Below are positions 1 through 10,822 of a stretch of DNA of 64,000 nucleotides, piece after piece. Position numbers and translations under genes: made by a program. Source of the stretch: Marasmius tenuissimus (Eukaryota > Basidiomycota > Agaricomycetes > Agaricales > Marasmiaceae); NCBI GenBank assembly GCA_029532415.1, contig JAQOTA010000071.1, forward strand, positions 310,001 to 374,000, in the 5' to 3' direction. The notes under the pieces are model-generated. The model did no database searches and was not told the origin of the DNA. It saw only the letters and a list, made by a program, of their open reading frames with translations. Position 1 is the stretch's first letter; every line of letters begins with the position of its first letter.

Positions 1-638
1 TTGGTAGGAGGTATCGTATTGTTCCAACATGGAGGTATTGACTGCAAAAAGTTCTTCCCCATTGGCTGACACAGTGGCCTTCATCAAATACCATATACAT
101 GAGGCGGGAGGTGAATGTGGAGCTGTTCCAGAGAGCTTTACATGGCTCTTCATTCAAAAGCTCTGGACCAATGGTGACAACATTGTACTTGCCAGCCAGA
201 ATGTCCTATAGTATTGACAGTTAGCATAGGTCAGTCAAACAGTACTGATAGACACACTTTATATGTCTTGGCAGTCGAGTTTTCCCTACTGACTCCAATC
301 GCTGAAAGAGCCCCTCCACCATTCAAGACAACTGAGTTCTGCTTTCCTAGCAGATTCAACGGGGTAACCACAATTACTGTCTTCTCCTTTCCCTCTTCCC
401 ATGCCATAAGCAATGCAATCCAAAAGCTCAATGTTTTGCCAGCTCCAGTTGGTGCCACACCAATGACATCTTTTCCTTCATACAGACTCCTAGCTGCCTT
501 TATCTGCCACCAGCATGCCCTTTTCCCCATCTTCTTCTTCACCAACTCCTGAATGGCCGCATTTGTCCATTTGTGAGGACTCATCGTTGGCTTTGGGGTA
601 GATTGACTGGCAGATTGAGTCAGGCAGGGTGGTGACAT
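1..638 (-). CDS. RecQ-like DNA helicase, N-terminal part, runs off the left edge
   Basis: ATP-dependent 3'-5' DNA helicase of the RecQ type, known for unwinding recombination and replication intermediates. The first exon (638 down to 258) carries a Walker A motif in the context GVAPTGAGKT about 65 residues from the start. An intron at 257-206 (52 bp, GTGTGT donor, TGCTAAC branch site, TATAG acceptor) restores the frame. The next exon (205 to the edge) reads through IGPELL and the motif II form DEGHCVSQWG, a variant of the RecQ DEAHCISQWG with Gly for Ala. The frame is open to position 1, so the C-terminal helicase and RQC/HRDC parts lie outside. Many Agaricomycete RecQ paralogues are TE- or telomere-associated; which kind this is cannot be told here. 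The start is the first ATG; a second in-frame ATG lies 18 codons further in. Confidence 0.8.
206..257 (-). other. spliceosomal intron in the RecQ-like gene
   Basis: Donor GTGTGTC at 257, branch-like TGCTAAC, acceptor ATAG ending at 206. Removing these 52 bases joins two reading frames that match consecutive RecQ blocks. Confidence 0.75.
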
Positions 639-699
639 GAATTAGAAAATAGTAGACATAAAAGAATAAATAAGTGAAAGAGTGTGGTACGAGAGGGAA

Positions 700-2745
700 G
701 GATGAATGTCCGACGAGGATTCTGAACGATGTTGAATGCAATCAACAAACTGCATGTCATGGCGTGTGCAATTCTAATTTCCACGTGGGTGCCGAGGCCA
801 ATGCCACAACAGTTGTTCCAGCCCCTGTACACTACCACCTGAGGCTTTCTGCCTTCTCTTTCTCCTGCTCCCTGCAGTATTGCAACTAGGTGAGTTGGTA
901 TCAGTTCCCCACTAATCCCAGTGTCAAACAACAAACGCCCCCCCACTAATTATCATAATTATCACGATCAGGCTGAAGACTTCCCACCGATGCGTTCAGG
1001 TTGCTGGAATAAGGAGGTCTGGTGTATTCATGAACACAGGGAACTTGTTCAGTGTTGGCTGCCTTCCTGGCCCACAGGACCCTGTCTGGTGACTCGCAAG
1101 TCCTGTAATCTCTCGGCGTGTGTTGTCATAATCAACACCATGATTTTGGCTTTGTTTTTCTGCTCATGTCTTAGATCGGCATGCTAAAACTTCTGCTCTA
1201 CCAACTCATCTCCTGGATGACCATATCTCGCACCCATACGTTCCCGGTTGATGTTACCTTCCAAGCCTTTGGGCAGTGGCAGAGATGACAAGCAACATCT
1301 AGACAGAATACACTATGTAGGTCCTAGTGCTTGTTTACATTTGCTATGCAATTTTTTCTGTCAGTGAACTGCGATCACAGTAGGGTTGTCCCAGCCATCT
1401 TCCCCCTCTTCTGGGGAAATCTCTTGGCCTTGCCCTTCTTGTTGAGTCCTTGCAGCATGTACCATTGGGGTGGAGCTTTGATCCATGTCACCACTCTGAT
1501 AGCACATTGGTGTACCATGATGTAGTGACTCAGGAGAAGAAGATGAGGGCAAGTGGCTGGCATTAGAGTTTCAATCTTGATGATTGGGTGGGTAGCTGCA
1601 CTTCAGGGAGGGTTTGAAAGTCAAGATTGCACTCACTGCTGTGATAGGAGTACTCACCATAGAGTGGCTTGTTGTTCTGGGGAACTTCTTTGTACAAATC
1701 TACTGAATTGGGAACAGCATAAACCGCGAACGTTCCGTCTTCAAAGGTCCCAGACAATAGCCCAAGCTTCCTGGCTTGTTGATCGGGCCCTTCTCCAGCA
1801 AACTAAGAAAACAGGGGTGTGGCTCAGACATTCCAGCACAGAGGAGTGTCCACACAGTCCCAAGAGACCACTCACACTTGAATTAGTAGGTAGTGGTATC
1901 CCTTTCAACAAATGAGCTGGGCCAGAATCCAAACACAGTGCATCTTCATCAGTCGCTTTGCCTTTTCCCTTTCAATCATTTGGTTTTGCTCCACGTGCTG
2001 CTCTTTGTGTGCTTGGGAGTAAGCTCCAAATCTGGACATTCCCTGGTGTAGAGGTACCAGGATTGCGTCTTTTACCTATTTCAGGCGAGTGTTGTTTAGA
2101 GGGAAAGGCTGAGGCTGCAAGGTAATGCAAGGGTTGAAATACCTTGCAATGTCAGTAGATATTGACCACAAGTAAAAATGTAAATTCACTTTGGCAGTCG
2201 TCTTCATATACTGGGCACCAGCCTAAACCCCACACTGGAGCTCCTGCATTGAAAGTGTGGGATTTAGACTCAAGTATAAACCTAGCTTTGAAACACGTCA
2301 GATTTATTGTACACACAAAGCACTATGAGCTGCCTACCCATTGGGAACACCGTAAATGCAGGAACTTCCACCTTAGTTTGAGCACTGAAGGGGCCAAAGG
2401 AGCACACCACCAGAGGCGGGGGCTTAAGCTCACTGCTCTCCACAGTTGTGGTATCTGTTGGCAGGAAGATGCTTGTCCGCTCAAGAGGTTGGATCTTGTG
2501 AGTGTTGTGGATACCAATCATCATAAGTGCAAAACTCACACTCAGCTTAGCAGCTTCCATCCAGCCTTCAGCTTCACATTACCATGAACTCACTTTTTTT
2601 CGGCTCATCTTCATCTGGGATATCGTCATCCATAGAACACTTTGTACCATGTACAATCTTTGGCCAGCTCCCAGGACAGTCTTGGACCAGAATTGTAGCT
2701 CCAGCTCTTCCCAATGCAATCAGATACCTTTTCATTTGACATGAA
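700..2745 (-). pseudogene. WD40 protein resembling TFIIIC subunit 6 (Tfc6/Sfc6 type), degenerate
   Basis: Several minus-strand exon-like pieces occur in the order expected for the Agaricomycete TFIIIC-like WD40 family. About 2735-2594 encodes an acidic block ending DDDIPDEDEPKK before a GTGAGT donor. About 2540-2340 encodes a strand-rich segment containing GPFSAQTKVEVPAF. About 1930-1865 and 1800-1680 carry the blade LSGTFEDGTFAVYAVP. About 1600-1370 carries SHYIMVHQCAIRVVTWIKAP and, in a shifted frame, WDNPTVIAV. A decayed tail (WNN block) may lie near 830-750. TFIIIC recruits RNA polymerase III to tRNA promoters, but this copy has frame changes and lacks the usual VWGLDW exon, so it is probably dead. 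The identification comes from remembered family motifs, not a search; the exon edges are approximate. Confidence 0.5.
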
Positions 2746-2828
2746 TGAGTTGGTCTCTGTCATCTCTGGTTCCTTGAAGACCAGTTGCTTGACCCTACAT
2801 ATTTTCTTTGGCCTGCAGGCTCAAGGGC

Positions 2829-3469
2829 TTACTGCGACCAGATCATTACAGTTGACATTGATGGCAGAGGCCCAAGAAGAGGAGTCAAAGACAAGAACTC
2901 AATGAACTCTATTTCAATGTTTGATATTGAACAATGACTTGTTATTTGCCCAGAATCCTTGACTTTCCACCAACACAGTGACCAGGCCGCTGTCTCGACA
3001 GCAATCATCAAGTTGATATCGATGTGTACGATACACTTGTACACATTATGAGATTATTTCAATCCAATCACCTGCCCATGAATATGTTCCTATGAGACGT
3101 GTTGGGCTTTCGAAAGGTCTGAGTTTAACTATTAGTGCTTGTAAATAAATAAAGATGCCATTAATGCTTACCAGGGTGTTCATCTGTGTTCTGTCTGGAC
3201 CTGTCCAACAACCCCAGAAATTATCCCTTTGAGGCTCAAAGAATCTCGGCCTTTGGCTCATCGGTGATTGATAAATAGCTAAAAAATGCTAAGACAGCTA
3301 TAACATCAATATGAGACTTTCTGGAACAAGGAACGTATCTAGGAGTTGTGAGCTTGTAGGAGTATGATATGAATTGATGACAGGGCATACACTGTGACTC
3401 ATCATGCTCATGACTAGGGTGTGGGAAGATGTCAACAAATATAGCAAGTGTTGCTGAAACAGGTGGCAC
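2829..3469 (-). other. unrecognised minus-strand reading frames
   Basis: Three short minus-strand frames (3469-3236, 3261-3046, 3044-2829) lie upstream of the WD40-like gene. The longest holds a CMPC pair and the stretch RYVPCSRKSHIDVI, which looks protein-like and is followed by a possible splice boundary. They could be 5' exons of the WD40-like pseudogene or a separate remnant. I recognise no domain. Confidence 0.25.
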
Positions 3470-3475
3470 ATCGAC

Positions 3476-3566
3476 CTATATAGAGAAGATTTTTCTCACA
3501 TCTTAATTTTTGGAGGAGAAATGTTTCCGAGACAGAAATAGCTGAATATCTCATTCCTCGAATTCG
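3476..3566 (-). repeat. dispersed repeat R1, inverted diverged copy
   Basis: The reverse complement aligns with 8353-8445 and 13789-13880: a shared GAATTCGAGGAA-like start, then CTCGGAAACATTT, AAGATGTGAGA and TTCT..ATATA. It is clearly more diverged than the two direct copies. Together with similarity between 3790-3870 and the reverse complement of about 7570-7660, it suggests a larger inverted structure around the hAT nest. Confidence 0.5.
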
Positions 3567-3990
3567 GAAAAGTTAAATGTTTAGACAACAGCCTAGTAGA
3601 CCTTGGAAAGGGGATTGTCCACATTCTGGTGTTGGGCACAAGACTACAGAGGTGATCAAGGTCGTCTCAGTTGATGCGTTGATGATACATATTGAAAATA
3701 GGTTGTGCCCATGGTGAAAGTCACTCAACAGATGGCTAATGGTAGTGACTGTTGACCGAGTTGACCAGCCATGCCCTGAGGCTCAAACTGAAGTTGACAG
3801 CTAACTTCATAATTGTAGGCCACCCCTGAAAATTGCCTGCTGACAAATGTTTTCCACCCCACACTTCTCCCACCTCCCTCAACTATGTTAAACCTTCAGG
3901 CTTCCCTTGTCACTCCCTCCCAGCAACCACTTATTGAGGATATCTGTACAGTAAATTCACTGGAACGTGGTCATCCTACATTGTTGTGGT

Positions 3991-3998
3991 TCTTGAGG
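3991..3998. repeat. 8-bp target-site duplication, left (TCTTGAGG)
   Basis: TCTTGAGG stands immediately left of the terminal TAGGGATGTCAA and is repeated at 7438-7445 immediately right of the opposite terminus. Eight bp is the hAT hallmark. Confidence 0.85.
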
Positions 3999-4327
3999 TA
4001 GGGATGTCAATGGCTGGTTTGGGTTTGAACCAGTCCGGTTTGGTGGTGGTCTGGTTTTATTTGGTTTAGAAACCACTATTAAGTCATTGGTCCAGTTTTA
4101 ACCCAAACTGGACCAGTTTACCATGGTTTTAGCCACCTTTATTTTTAATTTAGTTTTGATTCAATTTCAATGTGCCTGAGCCCTGTAAATATTACCTTTT
4201 TTGGGACTATAGAAAATTACTGTTCAATTTTGGTTCTAATATACTATTCAGTCTCACAGCAATATCTTACAATGCTCACAGGGTAGATGTCTACTATGAT
4301 GGCTTTGTAAAGGAGGATCTCATCCAC

Positions 4328-5003
4328 TAGTGTTGCCATCAGTCGGTCTGGTCTGGTTCCGGTTTGGTTTGAGTGGTTTGGGCAGAACTGGATCTCCTTA
4401 ACCAGTTCAAGGCTAAGTGGTTCCAGTCTCGGAACCGCTCAAGCCGGTTAAGCTGTGGTTTTGACCACTCTGACAAAATCCTAAAAAAAGTTATATAATC
4501 TCACCAGAATGTTGTGGGCATGCGTAAAAACTTGACACTGACATGCCAACTTTCAAGTTTGCCCATGAAAAATAAAGCTAGCTCAAGATGGCTGTGTGAG
4601 AAAATGAGAGAACTAGCACTGCCACTGCACAGCAGCCTGCCAAATACCTTTGTTTTTTTTTTGTACAATAGTTGTGATTTCTAAATTGTGACACAGCAAG
4701 CTGAATCTTTGATTTTAGCATACAATACATAGATGTATCTACCACAAGGTCACATAAACAATCATATATGTACATAATAAGTGTGTAGGACCTTACCAGC
4801 TGCTTTGGTCCAGCACGGTTAGGGAGTGTGAAAAAAATGTTGGCTTGAACCAGTTGAACAAGTCACCAAACTGGTCACCAAACTGGTTTCAAGCCGAATC
4901 GGTGAGCCGGTTCCAGGGTAAACTGATTCCTGGAACCGGTTTGGGGGCGGTCTGGTTTCAAACCAGTCAAACTGCGGTTTTAACTGGACCACTGGTAACA
5001 TTA
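4328..5003. mobile_element. nested hAT-type miniature element, 676 bp
   Basis: It begins TAGTGTTGCCATCAG and ends with the complement of TAATGTTACCAGTGG. Both sides carry TCATCCAC (4320-4327 and 5004-5011), an 8-bp target duplication. The interior is rich in CCGGTT-type motifs near both ends and has no convincing reading frame. Its TGTTGCCA-type end differs from the GATGTCAA-type end of its host, so two hAT subfamilies have been active. It entered the host element after that one was in place. Confidence 0.85.
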
Positions 5004-5201
5004 TCATCCACTCAGTTGAGCAATAAAAACATGTCATTGGAATATTTGGTTTGAACCGGTGGTTTGTGTTTGATCCAGTGTAGCGCCTGCTATGAAAAAG
5101 CAGCTTCGGAGCCTTGTTTTGTGCAATTTTAGCATAAAACAGATAAGAAATGACTAGGTAATACAAGTACTAGAGCGAGTCCCAAGCGGCTAGTAAAAGG
5201 C

Positions 5202-5785
5202 TCAGATCCTAGCATAAGGAGAGAATAGTGCCTTGGAGGCGTCTCTCCTTTGAGAGAGCCAACGACCCATGACAGGGGAGTACTTGAAGAACGAGAGCTT
5301 GGTATAGTCCAGCTTCAGAGGCACTGGGCACTCAGCACAACTGACGACGGCGTCAATCCAAGCATTGACGGCACCAGGAGTACGAGCGGTTTTGAAGTCG
5401 AGGAAACCAACTCGAGCAATGGACTCAGTGACCATGTCGATGACAGACCTGGCATCGTGAGGAATGAAGTGGTCGAAGGTGTCCTCACAGAGATAGATTT
5501 CGTCCTGGATCATGTCATAATGAATCACGTAGCCCCAGTAGATGGATCTGTGGCGACTGAGGAAGAAATGCTGGAAGATGATTCTGAGGATAGCTTCTTG
5601 TTCGGCATCGAGTGGAAGGATGATGCGGCACTCTTTGATCTTATCGGAGTAATCTTCTGGATACCACCAGAGCTTATACAACTTTGAAGGGGAAGTCAGA
5701 AGGCTGCCTCGGAATCTAGAAAATAGAAAGACTCACTATAGAGTAAGTTGCAGAAGTGGTCTTCAATGTTATGCAAGCATGCCAT
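5202..5785 (-). pseudogene. element AB gene, copy A (damaged)
   Basis: Two-exon gene of unknown function, matching 31,575-32,269 of copy B. Exon 1 (5785-5737) begins ATG and ends at a good GTGAGT donor. Exon 2 (from about 5687) carries the conserved block with WWYPEDYSDKIK, FFLSRHRSIYWGY and DTFDHFIPH. In copy B the acceptor is CTCCAG; here it reads TTCAA, so the AG is lost by a G-to-A change, although an AAG two bases on might serve. The C-terminus is replaced by unrelated residues after WLSQ because of the internal deletion. The residues between copies are otherwise very similar. Confidence 0.6.
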
Positions 5786-6635
5786 AGTGTGCTCGGGGGA
5801 AAAGTAAGCAAGGAATTGGGACGACCTAGTACATGCTTTTACTGACCTCTGGACTTGCCGACAAAGTGGAAATTTTACTTCAGAAACTAGGAAATTAGCG
5901 CTTCAGAGGCGTGGATCCGAACCAGGCACTGGGCACTAAACAATGATTGAGAAGTGATCAAAGGTGTTGGACCTTTGGCAATACCTCCCTCGTACTTGTA
6001 CATTGAGATATTGACTGTACTAAGGGTATAGTTGGTGCTGGTAGCAACCGCAGAGCTCAACTGCACTAGAAGGCAAGGGACTAAGAAAGAACGGAATGGT
6101 GTACTGAAGAATCAAGTAGGAGTTCTGGCTGAACCATTGAACTATTACCTGGTATCCAAGGCACCAAGATTGGATATAGTGGGGCGACCATATGGATGGC
6201 AGGACATCAGAACTATCCAAGCTATAGAAAGGACATCAACCTGGCTATGGACAGCTGGGTAACTAAATGCATATAGGCATATAGTAGCACTTCGGAGGCA
6301 AGTACTTTGATTCAGACAAAGGGAGTATACACTTCAGAGGCAGATAGAACAGGATGACCTATGACAATTGAAGAGTCTAGAACTGGAGAATCAATGCTGC
6401 AGAGGCAGATAGGCAGAACAGAACCATCAATAGGAGAGACCCGGAAGAAAAGAATGTTAGAGAATGTTCGAGGCTGATGATACTTCCGAAGCAAATTATT
6501 GGTTTTGACTTGGGGTTCAAAAGCGTAGATTAAAGACAAAACTCTCCAAGTATATTCCAAAGTAGGTAGTTTATGCCTCCGAGGCATGGTTTATTCGATA
6601 TTTGTACAATTCAGTAGAATTAGAGCCTCCTAGGG

Positions 6636-6643
6636 TATATAAG
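6636..6643 (+). promoter_or_regulatory. TATA box (TATATAAG) in element AB
   Basis: TATATAAGCAGTGGGG lies downstream of CCTCCTAGGG. The complement is kept in copy B at about 30,719-30,726. It points away from the two-exon gene, implying divergent transcription within the element. Confidence 0.45.
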
Positions 6644-6758
6644 CAGTGGGGTTTTCATTAAGAATCCCCAAGCAATCTGTACGATTAGTATTCAGAGGAT
6701 ACGAAGCTATTCCACTTGTTGGGTAGTCAGTTGACTCGGGAGCGCTTCTGGAGAGACA

Positions 6759-7052
6759 TTAGAACAGAATAGAACTTTGTTTGCCCAAACCTAGAAAATC
6801 CATTGAACACTTGCTTGACCTTGACTTTGCATTGTTTGTCTGCGACGCCGACTTGACTGGCTGAGCTATTGTTGAACCTCCGAAGCTAATTGAGCTGAGG
6901 ATATTGTTCGCCGTTGACAGTTGGTCTTCGGTCATTGACAGACTTGATTGGAGTCTTATTGCCATTGTTTGATTTGATTGTCTTGTTGCTCCTTGCTGTT
7001 TGAGTGGTTCTGAAGCTAGTTGAAGCCTAAGAACGCACTTCCGAAGCACCAA
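6759..7052 (-). other. 97-codon frame conserved in both AB copies
   Basis: The predicted 97-residue product is identical to that of 30,310-30,603 in copy B (Ser/Gln/Thr-rich, begins MVLRKCVLRL). Identity over the whole stretch could simply reflect recent duplication. The TATATAAG box at about 6636 would drive transcription in the opposite direction, so this may be antisense to a transcript and not a real protein. No domain recognised. Confidence 0.3.
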
Positions 7053-7437
7053 ACAAACTCTACACTCCCCGAATTAACCTATAAACCTCTCTTCCAAACC
7101 CCACTTTTGACCCCGAACTGGTTTCAGAGGCAAAGCTACCTTAGTTGGATAGTTTCTTGAGTCAGATTTCTTTCAGCCTACTATTGCAGTCTGGCTAAGA
7201 GCGGAACCTACGATCAACGCCAATCCCGATTCCCGCAACCTTCAGCTACACTCTTGAGTGTTGGGAGGATTTGATCTACGAGTTAGATTTTATTATACAC
7301 CATGAGTGGCGCTTTACACTGGTCTGGAAACCAGACCATGATGCCAGTTTGGCCAAACCATTGTTATGCCATGGTCTATTTTTAAACTGGACTGTTTGGC
7401 TTAAACTGTGGGTTTCCACCAACTGTTAACATCCCTA

Positions 7438-8350
7438 TCTTGAGGTCATATTTACAGAAAGGTACATGTATATTTCACAGTTTGAATTACCAGTTTCAGC
7501 TTTCTGCGCAATTTCTGTGTACCGGGCACATCCTGTTGTAGCTCTCAGTGGGTGTAATAATGGCGTAGCAGGTGATATCATTGTGGGGTGTGGACAGATT
7601 TATCAGCAGCCAAATTTTGGGGCTGGCCTACGATTATGAAGTTAGTTGGAAATGTCTAAGACAGGTCATGCACCGTGCGAAAGTCGTGCCGGTGTTGACC
7701 GAGGTCTGTACAGGTCATGCAAAAATTGATGCTGCTTCCTAATATGGAAGTATCTCTGACAGCAGGGAAGTGAACTTTGTGCTGTAAGTAATATCCCAAG
7801 ATGCTTATGTAGAGCTCACATGAATTTTTTTGAGCTCTCAGGTTGTGATATTACAGTTCTAAGAACTTGGGGGTATTAGGCTACTGCACAGTGGCAACCT
7901 GGGCACAGTTTTGGAGGCCAAAACCACTCAAGAGAACTAAGCACTCAGGAACCACAACCAAGTTGACTCAATCTAGAGCCCTATATCCACCAAAACCCTT
8001 TGAGGTGAGTTGATTTTCAACAGCATGGTATGGTGGATGAGATTGACATTTGTCACCCTCTAGCCCGCCAAAGTGATTTCAGACTGCGAAGAATGGATGT
8101 TTAGACATCAATGCAAAGATTCTTGGCAAGGCAGAGCCAGATATGGAATCAAGTTCAATGCTGAAGATATGGAACAATGGCCAAACAAATCCACTGTCTG
8201 GGCAAGGCTCAAGCTGAACAAGTTCCTCGTGGAACCAGTCAAAGATTGAGCAAGGGACCCCTTGCACAAATCAGTAAATCAGCAATGCACAATCTCTTTC
8301 TGTGAGCTGTGGCCGGCTGGGTAGTGGGTACAGCCAGGCTGCGACGAAAG
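7438..8350. other. non-coding stretch with inverted similarity to 3.7-3.9 kb
   Basis: After the target duplication no supported gene is present. About 7570-7740 resembles the reverse complement of about 3700-3870, both carrying a version of AACTTCATAAT.GTAGGCC. This suggests the hAT nest lies between inverted arms of an older element. A 62-codon minus-strand frame at 8079-8267 (FDWFHEELVQLEP) is not recognised. Confidence 0.35.
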
Positions 8351-8697
8351 ACATTCCAAATTTGAGGAACAAGAATTAGGCTTTTTCCGTCCCGGAAACA
8401 TTTTTCCACTGAAGCTTAAGATGTGAGAGTTTTCTACCAGATATAGTTCGAAGTGCCGCCCTTTTTGGCCTCTCCTTCCTATTTTAGTGTGTTTCTCTCA
8501 CGCATCAGGTCTTCCTCCCATTTTTGGATGGGCTTCAGGATGAAGCCAGAAGCTGTATCCCATTTGGTCAAATTTTCACATGCACTCTGGAAGCCTTGCG
8601 CCCTAACTCAGGATACAACATGAATGTTGTGGACACTGCTCACCCATTCCCTTCTCCCAAATCTATCCCATTTGCCTCTCCTACCACCACTCACACC
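8351..8697 (+). repeat. dispersed repeat R1, direct copy 1
   Basis: Shares with 13,787-14,097 the series TTCCAAATT.GAGGAAC, GAATTAGGCTTTTTCC, AAGATGTGAGAGTTTTCTAC and AGTGCCGCCCTTTTTGGC, continuing through TGCGCCCTAACTCA to CATCCCATTTGCC. No coding role is clear; it looks like a miniature or eroded TE. Confidence 0.65.
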
Positions 8698-8889
8698 TTC
8701 ACGGAAGATCCCAGAATAGACAAACCAGTGGTTCTCTCTGATCTCATACCCTATAAATTTCATCATTTGGAGAACAGCACCGCCAGAACTCAACATCACC
8801 ACCAAGTCATTTTCTAATGCAATGTCCAGCCTTCTTTGTTTTCCTAATCTCAATTGTACTCATGACCAACTGGTAGAGAAAATTTACCT

Positions 8890-9320
8890 GAACTTTTGAG
8901 TTTTATCTCCAGCCTGCAGCTGCCTCACCCCCTGGACTATACTCTTTAATTCTGCAGGCCAACATATGTATTGTCAGGTCCTTCAAACTGGGCAATGAGA
9001 CTACATTATTAAGCAGTTTAAACTGAAAGTTCACATCAAGAATGGACCACTCATTGTCTGTGCAAGGGTACTGAAACCGCCAACCTTACAGTACGGGAGT
9101 AAGAGTAGAGAGCCTACCATTGTGAGTTCTTGACTTTTTTTGAAGCGTGCCCATTGTTTCTGGTTTCTCAAAGGCCCCTCGGAAGGCATATGGCATATGT
9201 AAGTCATTGTATCGTGAAACATTGATGGTCCCCATGTTTCTGTATTACTGTCTTGTTCTGGATCATTGTCATGCGGTGCCCAGGATACCTCATACATGGC
9301 ACTAGTCTCGAGCACTGACT
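8890..9320 (-). other. two exon-like frames of an unrecognised gene
   Basis: Minus-strand frame 9315 to about 9115 ends FKKSQELTM before GTAGGC. A possible acceptor (GGTTTCAG) at about 9071 leads into a second frame reading PCTDNEWSILDVNFQF and ending near 8895. The composition is protein-like, but no family was recognised and no start or stop context could be fixed. It may be a captured or decayed gene fragment. Confidence 0.25.
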
Positions 9321-9908
9321 CTTCTGTGACTAATTACACAGCTACCTGTCACATACAGACAGTTAAACAATAGTTGATAGAGGATTTGGAGGGTATGGTC
9401 AAGGTAAGCCTTCTTCCTCATTCAGGTCTTGATGTTAACGACATCACTTCCTCCCTGCTCCTTCAAAGGAAATTGTACAATGAAATATTGATGAGCAGGT
9501 AAACATAAAAAAGAAAGAGCGGGCCTCTCCAGTACACTTAATATTCTATCAGGGTGTGTTGACTTGGATGCTGTATGGATTGCAGTACTTATGCACAATC
9601 AATAGATGGAGTAGATGGAACAGAGTTTGCAGGAGTACTTGAACATGGTGAGTTGCCTGAGTCTTTGACATTGAGCTGGTGAATCCTGATCATATCCCTC
9701 AGAATCCCTGGCCCTTCAAAGAACTTACCAGCATCAGACGTACCTTTTCATGAAATGTGATCCTTTGAGCATGTGAATTTTACTACACTTATGCACCGAT
9801 AGCTGAGTTGCAGCGTACAGTTTCTACCCAAAAATGACTCGTCGTGGCTGGAAAGAAACATCATATTTGGTCAGCCACATCCTCATCAGGGCTCTTCTAC
9901 ATCCATAC

Positions 9909-9970
9909 TAGTGTTGCCAACAGTCAGTTCAGTTTGGTTATGGTTCCCGAGCTGTGGTTCCGACCGACCG
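9909..9970 (+). repeat. orphan hAT-type terminus
   Basis: TAGTGTTGCCAACAGTCAG followed by GGTT/CCGG-like motifs resembles the start of the miniature element at 4328. No matching right end or 8-bp duplication (ATCCATAC expected) was seen downstream, so it is probably truncated. Confidence 0.4.
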
Positions 9971-10782
9971 CGGCTCCCGGAGCTGTTGACTCAAAGCGAC
10001 TGTGCAGACCCCAGTGGAAACTGCCTCGCAGCAATGGTCATTGATTCTGGCATAACTCAACCCACTGAGTTTGATAACTACTTACAGTCTCATGGGGGAA
10101 TTCTCGGAACACAGCGGAATAATCAAATCATAGCATCTGAGTGAACATCAGAAAGCCATATGCAGAGTTAGAGCTTGATTATTCACACACAAGTCCCAAC
10201 CTTTGCATCTTTGCTACACTTCCTGTAGCCAATCTCCAAGCTGGGAGACTACCTTCAAAGGATAATCTCAAAGTATATAGAAAATGCATCTGACTCGGTC
10301 ACTTCAGTGGATACTCTGATTCACGTGGTCTGGTCAACAATATCAGGCAGGATTTGCCACCCAAGGTGATACTGACATTGATCTTAGCTGAATTTGTTCA
10401 ACACTCGAAAAATTTTTGGTGTATGGGTAGTCATTTCTTGCCCACTACCTGGCGCCACCACAATGAAGGAAGGTGTAGATCTTCTGTGGAATGTATCTAG
10501 CAAGGCTGGCAAAAATTTTCAAGGTGTGTTGTGACCCCTCCTGCTGACAGTGTTGGGGATAGGAGCAACAACACCTGGTGTCACAGGTGATGGGGTGATA
10601 GAATGACCATACTCAAGTTGGGACAAGAAGTCACAGTTTGGCCAGAGGCTCTCTGCTGTGTAGGGGGGCTATTTTTGCCTCACAGGCGGTTCTTTTACAT
10701 CCAGCTTTATGGGTATCCATCTGTCACAGTAGCCTGAATGTACACAGAACCAGAATGTCAGAATATGGTTCATGCTTTTGAA

Positions 10783-10822
10783 TTCAGACCTGCCGGCAGA
10801 GCCGGCTGACACTCCAAGTAGA
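10783..10822 (+). repeat. short repeat shared with 14,814-14,855
   Basis: GAATTC.GACCTGCC.GCAGAGCCGGCTGAC followed by CCAAGT occurs here and just left of the Copia LTR at 14,858. The Copia element therefore probably inserted into a member of this repeat family. Confidence 0.55.

Larger units (their letters stand above)
5079..7318 (-). mobile_element. unclassified element 'AB', copy A (2240 bp)
   Basis: It starts TGTAGCGCC and ends GGCGCTTTACA. Copy B at 30,043-32,743 has the same ends in the opposite orientation. The flanks are CCAG (5075-5078) and CTGG (7319-7322). These fit a decayed 4-bp duplication of CCGG, because each differs from CCGG by one CpG-type transition; copy B has a perfect 4-bp duplication. 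Copy A lacks about 460 bp that copy B has in the 3' part of its gene. A TATATAAG box lies at about 6636 on the plus strand. TG...CA ends and a 4-bp duplication would also fit a very long solo LTR, but a spliced gene runs inside. No transposase was recognised. Confidence 0.75.
3999..7437. mobile_element. hAT miniature element with two nested insertions
   Basis: The ends are TAGGGATGTCAATGG and the complement of TAGGGATGTTAACAG, an imperfect terminal inverted repeat, between two copies of TCTTGAGG. The subterminal DNA is dense in CCGGTTT/AAACCGG-like motifs. Removing the two nested elements and their target duplications leaves about 510 bp with no coding capacity, so the host is a non-autonomous element that some hAT transposase moved. 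Its end resembles the TAGGGATGTCAACG end at 18,027, which makes the hAT family of this window a candidate mobiliser. Confidence 0.85.
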
